The notes: generated from the letters alone by a model not told the origin. Positions 1-8,944 are shown, numbered from the stretch's first letter. The stretch: 64,000 nucleotides of DNA from Streptomyces sp. TN58 (GCF_001941845.1 NZ_CP018870.1:6796001-6860000); one strand, 5' to 3'. Numbers and translations: made by a program.

Positions 1-477
1 GAAGGGGAGCTGGCGGCGGCCGGACTCACGCTGCCCCCGGACTTCGCCGCGTTCTACCGCGACGAGCGACTGTGCCGCGCCCTCGACGAGGTGTCGGTGA
101 CGGCCTGTTGGACCGATCTGTCCCCGGTCCTGCGCAGCCCGGCCGAGGAGGGCGCCCGTCTCGTGCGGTTCCTGCGGGATCAGCAGGACTGCGTCATCTG
201 GTACCTGTACCTGCGGCCGTCGGGGGAGTCGTTCGTGGTCTGCTCGCACCTGGAGCTGGAGTCCGCCGAGGCCTGGGCGGCGCAGGAGGGGGCGGACGGG
301 TTCCGGGAGGCTGCCGCCGGCTCGCTCATACGGTACGCCGGCTCCTTCGAGGAGTTCGCGTACCGCTTCGTCGTGGAGAACGAGCTGTGGATGCAGCTCA
401 ACTCCGCCGACTCGCAGGGACGGCTCGCTCCCCGCCTCCAGGCGTACGCCGACCACTACGCGGCCACCGTCGCCTGA
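1..477 (+). CDS. SUKH/SMI1-KNR4-like protein, 5' end outside window
   Basis: The frame is open from the first base and ends at TGA, giving the last 158 residues of a protein whose start is off the left edge. The visible part opens with a segment containing LPPDFAAFYRDERL, the kind of leucine/proline/aromatic motif seen in SUKH (SMI1/KNR4-like) proteins, followed by alternating Trp/Tyr-rich strands and a helical tail (FEEFAYRFVVENELWMQL). SUKH proteins are small single-domain proteins, many of them immunity proteins for contact-dependent toxins. Here no toxin gene is visible. Codon positions are strongly GC3-biased, so the frame is real. The family call is by motif impression only. Two further SUKH-like genes lie within the next 8 kb. 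Confidence 0.6.
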   Translation, partial: EGELAAAGLTLPPDFAAFYRDERLCRALDEVSVTACWTDLSPVLRSPAEEGARLVRFLRDQQDCVIWYLYLRPSGESFVVCSHLELESAEAWAAQEGADGFREAAAGSLIRYAGSFEEFAYRFVVENELWMQLNSADSQGRLAPRLQAYADHYAATVA

Positions 478-911
478 CCTGCCGGACCGGCCTGCGCGGG
501 CGGCGACCGTCGTCGGCGTTCACCCTGCCGGCCACCGGCGCCGAGCGCACAGACGTGGTGCCGTTCGCCGCCGCCTGGGGCGAACGCCACAGGGCTGTGA
601 AATGGCTGGCCGCGGGAGGCGGCGACCGCATCGTCGACACCCGGAGAAGGGCAAGGGCGGCACCGTCCCCGTGGGTGAAGGACACGCTCATCGACGAGGG
701 AACGCCGCTGCCTTTGCGACGGCCTGCCGCCGACTGTCGCCAGGCCGGGGCGAGCCCCCAGCGAGACCGACCGCCACGACTGCCAGGTTCCATTTCCGTT
801 GCCCCCGTTCCTTTCCATCCTCACCCCCTGTCCTGGGGATTCGCCGCTCGGACCGGCACGGCAGATGGCGCAGGCCGTCGGCATTCGCGACGAGGCGGGT
901 TGATCCCGCCC
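478..911. other. Gap without a convincing gene
   Basis: Several overlapping frames are open here on both strands, as expected at this GC content, but none shows a coding pattern, a good start context or a recognisable motif. I see no strong hairpin or palindrome either. Confidence 0.4.
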
Positions 912-1253
912 TCAGCCACCGCCCTGAAAGGCCCACAGCGCGAAAGCCACCGCGTACAGCACGAAGGTCGCCAGGTGCGCGTACGCCAGGGCCACGAAGG
1001 TGCCGACTCCGCCCAGGACCAGGCCGCGGACCTTCGCCCCCGGGCGGGACGGCGGCCACCAGGAGGCTGCCACCAGTGCGGCCGGAACGACGTAGGGCAG
1101 GGCCAGCCACGCCGGGCCGTGAACGATCGGCGACGAGCGGTATGCCCACACACCGCCCAGTGTCGCCGCCGCGGTAAACAGGGAGGGGGCCAGCCACCAC
1201 GGCGGGGCCAGGAGCCGCGCAGTCGGAGGCCTCGGGGCAGAAGTCGCATTCAT
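912..1253 (-). CDS. Small hypothetical membrane protein
   Basis: A 113-residue protein read from the ATG chosen here (MNATSAP...). An in-frame upstream start 15 codons earlier is also possible, and the ribosome-binding site is weak for both. It is almost entirely hydrophobic: a segment around WWLAPSLFTAAATLGGVWAY, a second around ALPYVVPAALVAASWW, and a long C-terminal hydrophobic stretch that could form one or two more spans. It is therefore probably a three- to four-helix inner-membrane protein. No family was recognised and the flanking DNA gives no functional hint. Confidence 0.55.
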   Translation of the reverse strand: MNATSAPRPPTARLLAPPWWLAPSLFTAAATLGGVWAYRSSPIVHGPAWLALPYVVPAALVAASWWPPSRPGAKVRGLVLGGVGTFVALAYAHLATFVLYAVAFALWAFQGGG

Positions 1254-1967
1254 GGGGCCCATTGCACCGTCCGGGGCGCACCGTGCACATGGGCGCACCT
1301 ACTCAGGCCGCCCTGTCCGCGTACCCATCACAGTGCTGCGGGGCCGATCTCTCGGCCTCCAGCGTGCGCCTGCTATTCGGGGATGGCACCAGCACTTGGA
1401 CGGGCACGGGCACGGGCCCCGGCACAGGCGGCCCATAACCTCTGAAGCCGGCCCCTACCGGGTTTGTGCAAGATCGAAACGCCTGAGCCTGTGCATCTGC
1501 GCAGGCTCAGCAACAAGCGATGCAGCACCTCTCCACGTCCGGTACGGGCTGGTCTTACCTGCCCGGCGCCCGCCGGGCGCAGACAGGAGGCAGCCCGCGC
1601 CGCAGAGTCGGCGCGCCCGCGTCGTGCTTGGGCCTTGATGACGTAGAAGAAGTTGATGCGCAGGTAAGCGGCTCAGTCGGGGCGGCGCCGCGGGAGCTGG
1701 TCGCGCGCCGCTCCTTCACACCGCGGGGAAGTCGGTCCAGGATGAGATTGTTTCCCGGCGAGTACGCGGGAGCTCGCAGGGTGGCTGTCAGAACTCGTCG
1801 GGGTTAGCCAGTCGTTCGTCCCCGTCGCCCTCGTCTGGGACAATGTCCGGCGCCGGGACACCACCGAGGCGGTCATCGGCGCGGTCACCGGAACCCTGCG
1901 CCGCCCGCTGCTGCTCGTCCTCCGAGGTCGTGTCAGGCCTCGGGTCGGTGCGCTTAGAGTGCTCCGC
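1254..1967. other. Long non-coding or decayed stretch
   Basis: About 700 bases with no convincing gene. It contains one strong hairpin (separately listed). Between about 1800 and 1950 both strands are open, but neither frame matches anything I recognise. It lies between a minus-strand membrane protein gene and a plus-strand hypothetical gene, so it should contain divergent promoters, though none stands out. Confidence 0.35.
1483..1510. other. 12-bp stem-loop, function unknown
   Basis: CTGAGCCTGTGC pairs with GCGCAGGCTCAG across the tetraloop ATCT. Eleven pairs are Watson-Crick and one is G-T. There is no T-tract after either arm, so a classic terminator is not indicated. It stands alone in a gene-poor stretch and could be a remnant of a mobile element end. 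Confidence 0.4.
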
Positions 1968-2384
1968 ATGGACATGCGAAGGATCGTCGCGGTGCTGGCC
2001 GAGGAAGCTGAGCACCAGATCCTCGACCAGGTGTGGGAGCTGGGGCCGACCGAGTGCGCACTCGTCCGTGAGGTCGAGGCCGGCCTGCGTGACGTTGTCG
2101 GTCCGCCGGACGTCCAGGAGGCGCTGCCGCCGATCAAGCGGCTCGAACATCTGCGGGAAACGCTGGCTGTCCTGGCGATCTCCCTCGCGCGTACCCACGG
2201 CCGCATGGCCTGGTTCCTCTCCGGTGCTCTGAACGCGCTCGAACCGGTCCTGCGCTGGCGTGCGCTGCCCGCTGACCGTGGTGGCACCTTCGGCACTGTC
2301 CTCGCGAGCACCGAGGAGTACATGGAGGCGGAGGACGCCGTCCGCCGACTCCAGGACGTCCTCGCGCGCATCAGCCGCCGCTGA
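1968..2384 (+). CDS. Hypothetical protein, 138 aa
   Basis: Possible starts are GTG three codons upstream, this ATG, or ATG two codons downstream. The ATG was chosen as the middle option because no clear ribosome-binding site separates them. The protein is acidic and probably all-helical (for example VAVLAEEAEHQILDQVWEL near the start and a C-terminal helix with EEYMEAEDAVRRLQDVLARI). No signal peptide, membrane span or catalytic motif is visible. GC3 bias supports real coding. Family not recognised; no operon partner. Confidence 0.6.
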   Translation: MDMRRIVAVLAEEAEHQILDQVWELGPTECALVREVEAGLRDVVGPPDVQEALPPIKRLEHLRETLAVLAISLARTHGRMAWFLSGALNALEPVLRWRALPADRGGTFGTVLASTEEYMEAEDAVRRLQDVLARISRR

Positions 2385-2457
2385 CCTGCACGGCCGCTTC
2401 ACAAGGGGACGAGAGGGAGACCACCGCCCCGAGGCCGCCCAAAGCTGGGTCACACCA

Positions 2458-2836
2458 TCAGGCTCCCCCTCGTCCGTCAGTCCACGGCCAAGGACCGTAG
2501 GAGGGGGCTTCGGCGGCGTCGCACACCGTGCACGCCGTAGCGCCCGGCCGCGTGAGGACGCCGAGTGCCTGCAGGGTGCCGAGCGGCTGCACACGCTCGG
2601 TCGGGAGCGGGCAGCCCTCGGAGTGCATCATGGCGGGGCCGACCGCGGTATGCGCATCGAGTCGCCACAACCACCGGGCCGCCCCGACGGGGCGGCCGAG
2701 CGGGGCCGGCCGAGATGCCGCCCAGGCCGACACCGGGCAGCGGACGCAGCTGCGCGGCGGTGCCCCGCGTGCTGTACTCGGCGGCCTTCACCTCGCACGC
2801 CACTGGTGAGGAGGCGGTGTTCCGACCGTGCACCAT
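2458..2836 (-). pseudogene. Frameshifted hypothetical gene with His/Cys motif
   Basis: Two minus-strand frames each look coding. The upstream part begins with GTG (VHGRNTAS...) and runs through AAEYSTRGTAAQLRPLPGVG. The downstream part continues in another frame with ARWLWRLDAHTAVGPAMMH and ends after a CTVC pair. The switch falls near 2690-2720. A His...Cys plus Cys-x-x-Cys pattern of this kind is seen in small Streptomyces proteins of the DUF6233 type, but that resemblance is only suggestive. Either the gene is broken or there is a sequence error. Confidence 0.35.
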
Positions 2837-3033
2837 TGCGCGGTGCTCACGGCTCAGTCCCCGAACAAGTGCGACAGCAAGCGGCCAAGATCCAACGCCT
2901 GCCGGCGGTCGTCGCCCGAGCTCACGCCGCCTGCCGGGAAAGCGATCGTCTGGGCGCTCGGGTGATCTGTGTAGATCGCAGGAGTGGACGGCCTCGTGAC
3001 ATCGGCGGTCGTACCGGTCACTATCCTGCCGGG

Positions 3034-4158
3034 ATGACCGCGCATTCGTCCCCTCCGCTGACCCTGGAAACCGCCAGAGATCTTCAGCGCATACTCCGAG
3101 CCGAGATCGGGCCGGGCCTCAGCGAGGGGGAACTCGACGCGGTCGAGGCACGGTTCGGCTTCACCTTCTCGGCGGATCACAGGGTCTTCCTCGCCGCCGG
3201 GCTCCCACACGGGTCACGAAGCTGGCCAGACTGGCGCAACGGCGACCCTGAGGACCTGGCCGAGCGGCTCTCCCGACCGGTCGAGGGCGTGCTCTTCGAC
3301 GTCCAGCACAACGGCTTCTGGCATCCCTCCTGGAGCCAGAAGCCCGCAGAGACATCCGACGCGCTGCAGATCGCACGGTCCGAGTTGGCGACCGCACCGC
3401 AGCTGGTCCCCATCTACAGCCACCGCTACCTGCCTGGCACAGCAGGCGAATGCGGGCACCCCGTGCTCTCCGTCCACCAGACCGACGTCATCTTCTACGG
3501 CAACGACCTCTCCGACTACGTACGGTACGAGTTCACCGGCCGGGCGAGCAGTCTCCCGGCCCGCGCCACTGTCGGTTTCTGGTCGTACTTCGTCAACGGC
3601 GGCCCCGGCATCGACGTCACCGCGCCAACGCCGCACAGCCCTTACGCCGTCAGCGGGCAGGAGGCGATCGAGTATCTGCGGATGCTGGCCCTGGAGCGCC
3701 TGATCGGCCGACCGCACCACCCGTACCAACTGATCGAAGCAGGGGTCACGGCACTGGTTCTCGGCGTCGAGACGGAGTCGCTTGCGCTGCTCGCCGGCCT
3801 GTCGCGCACCGAGCACGAGAGCGCCGATGCGCTCTTCGACCAAGTACTGGGCGAACTCGGTCTGCCCGAGGGCTTTCCCGGCGATGACACCGATATCCCG
3901 GGGGAGGCGGCACGCTGGGAGCTCGTGCGCTGGTGGCTCCGGCTGATCGTGAACGGGAGTATGGCCCCCGGCGCCGGCGGTGACGTGATCACGTACGAGG
4001 GCTGGGGCGCACTGGCACGGCCCCAGTCCCTTCAGCCGCTTGTCGACAAGGTCGATGCCTACAACGAATCGGACGCGATCCAGCGCACAACACGCGAGCA
4101 GGCGATCGTCACGGAGGCCGAACGGTTGCTCGCCGGCCCCTGGCCACCGCCGGACTGA
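3034..4158 (+). CDS. SUKH/SMI1-KNR4-like protein, 374 aa
   Basis: The ATG follows a short gap with only a weak purine-rich site. Residues about 15-120 carry the SUKH-like pattern: an acidic helix (LSEGELDAVEARFGFTF) followed by a VFLAAGLPHG turn and Trp-rich strands (NGFWHPSW). The C-terminal half (from IEYLRMLALERLIGRP on) is helical and longer than in a minimal SUKH protein, so this is a two-part protein. No signal peptide. It lies 3 kb from one SUKH-like gene and 3 kb before another. By family knowledge a role as a toxin immunity or binding protein is possible, but nothing nearby encodes a toxin. The open frame continues far upstream with non-coding composition, so the start is at this ATG or later. 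Confidence 0.6.
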   Translation: MTAHSSPPLTLETARDLQRILRAEIGPGLSEGELDAVEARFGFTFSADHRVFLAAGLPHGSRSWPDWRNGDPEDLAERLSRPVEGVLFDVQHNGFWHPSWSQKPAETSDALQIARSELATAPQLVPIYSHRYLPGTAGECGHPVLSVHQTDVIFYGNDLSDYVRYEFTGRASSLPARATVGFWSYFVNGGPGIDVTAPTPHSPYAVSGQEAIEYLRMLALERLIGRPHHPYQLIEAGVTALVLGVETESLALLAGLSRTEHESADALFDQVLGELGLPEGFPGDDTDIPGEAARWELVRWWLRLIVNGSMAPGAGGDVITYEGWGALARPQSLQPLVDKVDAYNESDAIQRTTREQAIVTEAERLLAGPWPPPD

Positions 4159-4750
4159 CTGGACGGCCGGGTTTCAGAATGCTGAACGACCCAACCTTGC
4201 TGATGCACCGCCGATGCCCTTCCCCCGGAGAATCACTGCCTGACCCTGCGCCTGCTCATGGCGGAGGTCGAGCAGACCTGAGTGGTTGCTCCGGCTCGGG
4301 CCGTCGGACGGGGGTTCCCCTGGCCGGTGGCGTCAGGGTGGTGGGCGCTGTCGCGCGTTCGAGTGTCGTTCGGCGAGTCGGTGATGTGGCCTGCCCGGCA
4401 GCGGACGGGGATGGGCGGGCCACGTCCCACCCACCCACGCCTTGGGGATTGAGTACATGACCATGGCGTTGCCCGCGCCGCCTATTACCGCGCCTGGCAG
4501 GACTACGTCGCCGGCGACGACGCTGCCGCCGCCGCGAACAGCATGATGCCGCAACGCACCGCACCACCGGCACCGCACCACACCGGGCGCCGACAGGGGC
4601 AGAACGGCACGGCTCTTCGCCGCCGCCCCCCGCTCCGGCGCCGTCGGCGATCGACACCGCGCAACGGAGCCACGCCCTTGCGCGGTGTTCTGTTCGCCGG
4701 CCGCGCCCACGCTCCACGCCGGGCCGCAGTGCTGCCGGGCGTCCAGTGGC
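4159..4750. other. Gap with no convincing gene
   Basis: About 590 bases between the second SUKH-like gene and a convergent hypothetical gene. A short plus-strand stretch near 4470-4545 reads like protein (YYRAWQDYVAGDDAAAA) but has no proper start and runs into low-quality sequence, so it may be a fragment. Otherwise I see nothing. Confidence 0.35.
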
Positions 4751-5203
4751 CTACGGCATGATCGGACGGTTGGCCGACGTGTACTCCTCCGCGACGGAGA
4801 AGACGCTGGCACAGCGCGGGCATTCCGCGTTGCCAAACAGGTGGGTGATTCCGTTGGCGAGCTCCTCCTGGCCGATCGCGGACAGCGATCTGATGCATCC
4901 ATCGGCCGGTTCCGGTGAGTTCCACGGGGGCCACCGGACGCAGGTCGCGTCGAATCTCTTCGCCCCCGCCCCGCCGTACACCTTCGAGTAGCAGCCGTAG
5001 AGGACGGGCATACGGTGGCGCGCCCCCGCCCCGGACTCCAGACCTGATACCACCACGAGGAAGAGGTCCGGTGCCGTCCCATTCGAGCGGGCCGACTGAA
5101 CACGGGCCGGCTCGCTGGAGAAGGACTGCAGCTTCCTGTCCGGCAGCGCTTCGCTCGCGCTGCCGAGGGGGCCGCGCACCACAGGGCGTACGATCATCGC
5201 CAT
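4751..5203 (-). CDS. Hypothetical protein with CxxC, 150 aa
   Basis: The start is set at the ATG of MAMIVRPVVRGPLGSA, because upstream codons lose the GC3 pattern. It is divergent from the HIRAN gene with 22 bases between the starts. Near the C-terminus is a CPRC pair in NAECPRCASVF, plus isolated cysteines earlier (GCYS, ATC), so a small metal site is possible. Strong GC3 bias through the frame supports a real gene. No family recognised. Its head-to-head position suggests a shared promoter region with the HIRAN gene, although the 22-base gap requires overlapping promoters or a later start for one of them. Confidence 0.6.
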   Translation of the reverse strand: MAMIVRPVVRGPLGSASEALPDRKLQSFSSEPARVQSARSNGTAPDLFLVVVSGLESGAGARHRMPVLYGCYSKVYGGAGAKRFDATCVRWPPWNSPEPADGCIRSLSAIGQEELANGITHLFGNAECPRCASVFSVAEEYTSANRPIMP

Positions 5204-5225
5204 ACTTGCAGGTCGGAGGCGTCCG

Positions 5226-6536
5226 ATGGTTACGGCCCCGCCTGCCCGTAATGCCCTCGCGCCGTGGCGGTTGTCAGCTGGGCGAGGCGCCTGGACACCT
5301 GTGAGGGACCCTGTGGGAAGGCACACCCGGCGATCGGGAGAATACGTCAGGCCCCAGCAGCGCATATACCTCGACGACTACTGCCGAGCGTCCGGGGACT
5401 TCTTCGCCTCGGGGACGTACTACCACCAGGATGTGTTGCGCGGATTCCCGGCGGGACAGAAGGTCGAGGCCGAGCTGGTGCCCGAGCCTCACAACCCTTG
5501 GGACGCGCGGGCGGTCGCGCTGGATGTGGAGGGGCAGCGAGTTGCCTATCTGCCCGCGGTCTCGGCGAAGATGTGGCACGACGTAATCCGGGGGTGGAAC
5601 ACCGCCGGATTCGCGGTCTACTGCGGAGCCGAGATCAACGCGTGGGAGGGGGGCGACGCAAAGTGTCGCGTCGGCCTGACCGTGCCCAAGTGGGACTGGG
5701 AGACGCTGGTGGCACTGGCGGAGGCCGTGGGGCTTCGCGTCTCATGGGAAGCCGCCCTGGCCGATCTGACCGAGGCACAGCGGACCTTGCTGCGCAGGGA
5801 CCGCGGGTACAGCCCCGACGAGCGCGTCATCCGGGCGATGCAGAAGAAGCGTGCGCACCACCCCGAGTTCAGGTGGGGCGCCGAGAACGACGGAGACCTG
5901 ACGGAGCGGATGCCTTTCTGGTACGGCTACTTCGTCCGCGAGCAGATGCGGGAGGAGGCGAGGCAGGAGGAGGAGCTCGTCCGGTTCGCCCGTTCCGTCA
6001 GATCCGGCTTGCTGCGCGCGTTCACGGCGGAGGTCAGGAGAGCGCGGGAGCGGGAGCGCGAGCAGGCACGCCTTCTGCGCCAAGACCAGGACGACCGGGC
6101 GCTGCGGTTGCAACACGAGGGCAGGCGGGTCTCGGCCATCGCTGCCGAGCTCGGCCTGTCGCCCAAGCAGGTCGAGGCTGCCCTGTCACGTGCTCGCCGG
6201 GCCGCAGGGATCACTGTTCGGGGGAACGCGGGCCTGCAGAGCGACCGTCGCCGCGATGCGGCGGAGGCTGTCCGCCTGAAGAGGTCCGGCATGACGCGGG
6301 CGCAGGTGGCGAGGGCCATGGAACGGTCCGTCGACACTGTCGACGAACTGCTCAAAGATGGGCTGTTCTACGCGGCGCCTGAAGACCATCCGGAGCGGCT
6401 GGCACTGGCGCGACGGTGCCTCGGCCTGCGGGCCACAGGGCTGGGGAAGGAGGAGATCCTGGGCCGGTTGGGAGTCAGCCGCAAGCAGGCGCTGCGAGCC
6501 TTCCGGGACGCGTCCCTTCTTGACGCCGAGAGATGA
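5226..6536 (+). CDS. HIRAN-domain protein with C-terminal HTH segments
   Basis: A 436-residue protein, or shorter if the GTG at 5301 is the start; the first ~25 residues look less like protein. Residues about 70-135 (GFPAGQKVEAELVPEPHNPW then GQRVAYLPAVSAK) match the HIRAN domain, which in eukaryotic HLTF binds the 3' end of single-stranded DNA and in bacteria is often found alone or with DNA-repair or phage-related domains. Residues about 250-290 are a charged coiled-coil-like helix. The last 140 residues contain two or three helix-turn-helix-like segments (ISAIAAELGLSPKQVEAALS-type, TRAQVARAMERSVDTV, KEEILGRLGVSRKQALRAF). It is soluble, probably DNA-binding and of unknown role. The neighbours (SUKH-like genes, IS elements) mark the locus as accessory. 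Confidence 0.7.
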   Translation: MVTAPPARNALAPWRLSAGRGAWTPVRDPVGRHTRRSGEYVRPQQRIYLDDYCRASGDFFASGTYYHQDVLRGFPAGQKVEAELVPEPHNPWDARAVALDVEGQRVAYLPAVSAKMWHDVIRGWNTAGFAVYCGAEINAWEGGDAKCRVGLTVPKWDWETLVALAEAVGLRVSWEAALADLTEAQRTLLRRDRGYSPDERVIRAMQKKRAHHPEFRWGAENDGDLTERMPFWYGYFVREQMREEARQEEELVRFARSVRSGLLRAFTAEVRRAREREREQARLLRQDQDDRALRLQHEGRRVSAIAAELGLSPKQVEAALSRARRAAGITVRGNAGLQSDRRRDAAEAVRLKRSGMTRAQVARAMERSVDTVDELLKDGLFYAAPEDHPERLALARRCLGLRATGLGKEEILGRLGVSRKQALRAFRDASLLDAER

Positions 6537-7210
6537 GCGAAGCCACGCTTGACCACTGCCGGAGCTGCCCCACCGCAACCGGTGTGTCTGCTCACGGCAG
6601 GTCGGCTGGAATACTCCGGCCATGGAGGCCGGGGCGGCGGGGAGCGGGGCACGGTCGGACGTGGCGGCCGGCGCCGGGCAGTCGGCGTTCTGCGCAGGCA
6701 GCGGACGTCGAGGGGGCCACGGAGCTACGGACCGTGGTGTGCGTGCAGTTTCTGGACCGCTCGGGCGCCACGATCAGCACCGAGTGCGGCACGGATGCGG
6801 GCATCCTTCTCCACGGACAGCACGTCCATCGTTATGGTCGATCGCGAGCGCGCAGGATGCGTCAGGTCCGTACTGCCCCCGGTGGGTAGCTCAGCCGTTG
6901 TCGTTCTTCGCCCGCCGGCTGGGCTTCGGTGTTCCCGGGGCAAGGCCGGGTCCGCGGACGGGACTCGGGCGGTTCGTGCGGAGCGCGGGCGTCTTCGTCG
7001 ACGGCGGCCGGCTGCACGCCGACTTCTTGTCCTGTCGGAGGCCGCTCGGGCTCACGCCAGCACCCATGCGTCAGCGAATGTCGACCGCCGTGCCGCCTAG
7101 TGCTGTGACCGGGAAGGTTCGCCGGGTTTGAGAACGCTGGCCCCTCGGTGATGTCAGAGGGAGGCCTGATGATGTTCCCTGCCAGTCACATCTCAGGGAC
7201 GAGGGAAGAC
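6537..7210. other. Long gap with an orphan IS630-type end
   Basis: Nearly 700 bases without a convincing gene. Overlapping frames on both strands are open but inconsistent. Its right part contains an orphan copy of the terminal repeat of the IS630-type element inserted 0.65 kb downstream (listed separately). The last 30 bases contain the purine-rich ribosome-binding site of the following SUKH-like gene. Confidence 0.4.
7098..7119 (+). repeat. Orphan IS630-type terminal repeat
   Basis: TAGTGCTGTGACCGGGAAGG followed by TT closely matches both ends of the intact IS630-type element (7745 and, inverted, 8984) and another orphan copy at 30149. No partner end in inverted orientation and no transposase is present beside it, so it is a solo end or a remnant of a deleted copy. 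Confidence 0.55.
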
Positions 7211-7747
7211 ATGTCATCGGCATTGGAACGCCTCCAGGCACTGCTCGGTGAGCCGGAGGAGGCGTGGGGCTGGCCGCGCCGAGAGGTCTGGGAGGCCTCC
7301 GAACAGCACCTCGGTGTCACGCTGCCCGAGGACTACAAGGCCTTCATGGACCTGTACGGGCCCGGAACCCTCGGCGGGTACCTCCACCTCAACCGGCCAA
7401 CAGGTCTCATGACCCCCGCCGAATTCGAGGACTTCTGGTCCCTGGAGGGTTGGCGCGATGCACGAAGAGGGGCGGAGGATCTCTACCCCTTCCCCTTCCA
7501 CCCCGAGCCCGGTGGGCTCATCCCCTGGGGCCACGACGAGCACAGCAGCGAGTACTACTTCCTGGCCGGCGACCCGGATCCGGGCAACTGGGAAATCGTG
7601 GTCGGTAGCGAGTGCGCGGAGTGGTACCGAACCAGCGGCAGCTTCACCGACTTCCTGATGCGCTGCTTCGACGGCCTCGACCGGGCCCCGTTCATGGACC
7701 GAGGCTGGCCCGGAGGCGACGCCCGCTACGAACCCTTCGACATGTAG
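7211..7747 (+). CDS. SUKH/SMI1-KNR4 family protein, 178 aa
   Basis: This is the clearest SUKH member of the three. After an N-terminal helix (SSALERLQALLGEPEEAW) come EQHLGVTLPEDYKAFMDLYG and the Trp/Tyr-rich strands LIPWGHDEHSSEYYFLAG. SUKH proteins bind partners and many are immunity proteins. The start ATG is preceded by GAGGGAAG at good spacing; longer in-frame starts exist upstream but lack one. The stop codon TAG lies exactly on the IS630 insertion point. T and A come from the target dinucleotide and G from the element, and the DNA on the far side of the element also begins with G, so the ancestral stop was also TAG and the protein is not truncated. Confidence 0.8.
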   Translation: MSSALERLQALLGEPEEAWGWPRREVWEASEQHLGVTLPEDYKAFMDLYGPGTLGGYLHLNRPTGLMTPAEFEDFWSLEGWRDARRGAEDLYPFPFHPEPGGLIPWGHDEHSSEYYFLAGDPDPGNWEIVVGSECAEWYRTSGSFTDFLMRCFDGLDRAPFMDRGWPGGDARYEPFDM

Positions 7748-7781
7748 TGCTGTGCCCGGAAAGGGTTGGCAGGCCGGGCGG

Positions 7782-8903
7782 TCAAGCTGCTGTTTGCAGT
7801 GGCCTGCCGCCCCAGCGGAGACCTCGTTCGCTGCGGATCCGTGCGCGTTCGCGTCGTTGGGCGGCCAGGACGTCGGGGTGACGGGCGTTCTGGTTGCGCC
7901 AGCGCAGGTAGGCGTGCAGAGCCCGGGTCTGGACGGTGTGGTTCAGATGGGTCGAGTTGGCCAGGGTGAACTGCCGCAGTGGTCCGAAGTGGGCCTCGAT
8001 GGGGTTGGCCCAGGACGCGTAGGTGGGCGTGAAGCACAGCTCCACCTTGTTGCGGGCCGCCCACCTGCGGATCTTCCAGTTCAGGTGGGCGGAGAGGTTG
8101 TCGAGGATCACGTAGATCGGGGCGCCGTCAGGACGGGCGGCGCGGATGGACCGTAGAGCGGCCCAGGTGTGGTCGATGCCCTTGCGGCGCCTGTTGATTC
8201 CCCAGAGCTTGTCGTCGCCGACGGAGTAGCAGCCGTGGAAGTAGGTGACGCCGTGGGTGCGTCGGTAGGTGGCCGGCAGCCGGTCGGGGCGGGTCCTTTC
8301 AGCCCAGCAGGAGCCAGCGGTGGGGCGGATGCCCAGCGGCCCGAACTCGTCGAAGGCGAATGTGCGGTTCGGCCGCTCGTTGACCGCGTACTCGATCCGT
8401 TCCAGCTTGGCGTCGAATCCCGGGTCCGGGTATTCCTTCCAAGTCTTCGTCCGCTGGAAGGTGATCCCGCGGCGGGCCAGTAAGCATCGCAGGGCCTCGC
8501 GCCCGATCCGGACGGGCCGGGCCAAGTTCCTGCGCAGGTGATCGACCAGTTTGCGGACCGACCAGCGGGTGAAGGGCTTGCCCAGCACGGTGGGCCGGGT
8601 GGTGGCCGTCTGGATGACGAAGTCCTCGTCGTCACTGCTCAGCAGGCGGGGACGGCCTCCCGCCCACTGAGGGTTGAGGCATGCGAGCCCGATCTTGTTG
8701 AAGCGGTGGATCACGTCACGGACGGTGTCCTCGTCCGCCTGGACCAGCCGCGCGATCACCGGGACCGTGCTACCGCCGGCCGAGGCCAGCAGCATCATCG
8801 CTCGCCGAAACCGCACCGAGCTCGTACTGCCCCGCCGCACAATCCGCTGGAGCTTCTGTCCCTCGTGCTCCGTTAGCCTCCGGGCCCTGACCGGTGGTGC
8901 CAT
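7782..8903 (-). CDS. IS630-family DDE transposase
   Basis: A 373-residue transposase that cuts and pastes its element at TA sites. The start is the ATG of MAPPVRARRLTEHEGQ, preceded by a G-rich ribosome-binding site; the in-frame extension upstream runs through the hairpin and is unlikely. Residues about 10-110 form the N-terminal helix-turn-helix pair (PVIARLVQADEDTVRDVIHR). The catalytic core has the expected acids in FAFDEFGPLG, IYVILDNLSAHLN and WANPIEAHFGPL, so the DDE triad looks intact. The length is normal for the family and no frameshift is needed. It is probably the only gene of the element. Confidence 0.88.
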   Translation of the reverse strand: MAPPVRARRLTEHEGQKLQRIVRRGSTSSVRFRRAMMLLASAGGSTVPVIARLVQADEDTVRDVIHRFNKIGLACLNPQWAGGRPRLLSSDDEDFVIQTATTRPTVLGKPFTRWSVRKLVDHLRRNLARPVRIGREALRCLLARRGITFQRTKTWKEYPDPGFDAKLERIEYAVNERPNRTFAFDEFGPLGIRPTAGSCWAERTRPDRLPATYRRTHGVTYFHGCYSVGDDKLWGINRRRKGIDHTWAALRSIRAARPDGAPIYVILDNLSAHLNWKIRRWAARNKVELCFTPTYASWANPIEAHFGPLRQFTLANSTHLNHTVQTRALHAYLRWRNQNARHPDVLAAQRRERARIRSERGLRWGGRPLQTAA

Positions 8904-8914
8904 CCCGCCCCCCT

Positions 8915-8944
8915 GCTGGTTGGAAGTCGTCACTTCCAACCAGC
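8915..8944 (-). promoter_or_regulatory. Perfect 13-bp hairpin upstream of the transposase
   Basis: GCTGGTTGGAAGT pairs perfectly with ACTTCCAACCAGC across the loop CGTC. It ends about a dozen bases before the transposase ATG, so its RNA copy would sit directly against the ribosome-binding site. Insertion sequences often use such hairpins to block read-through transcripts from translating the transposase. That role is inferred here. Confidence 0.6.

Noticed and set aside
1788..2594. Minus-strand frame opposite the 138-aa hypothetical gene
   Set aside because: It is Arg/Ser/Glu-rich and lacks recognisable structure. The plus frame has better GC3 bias and a compact helical protein.
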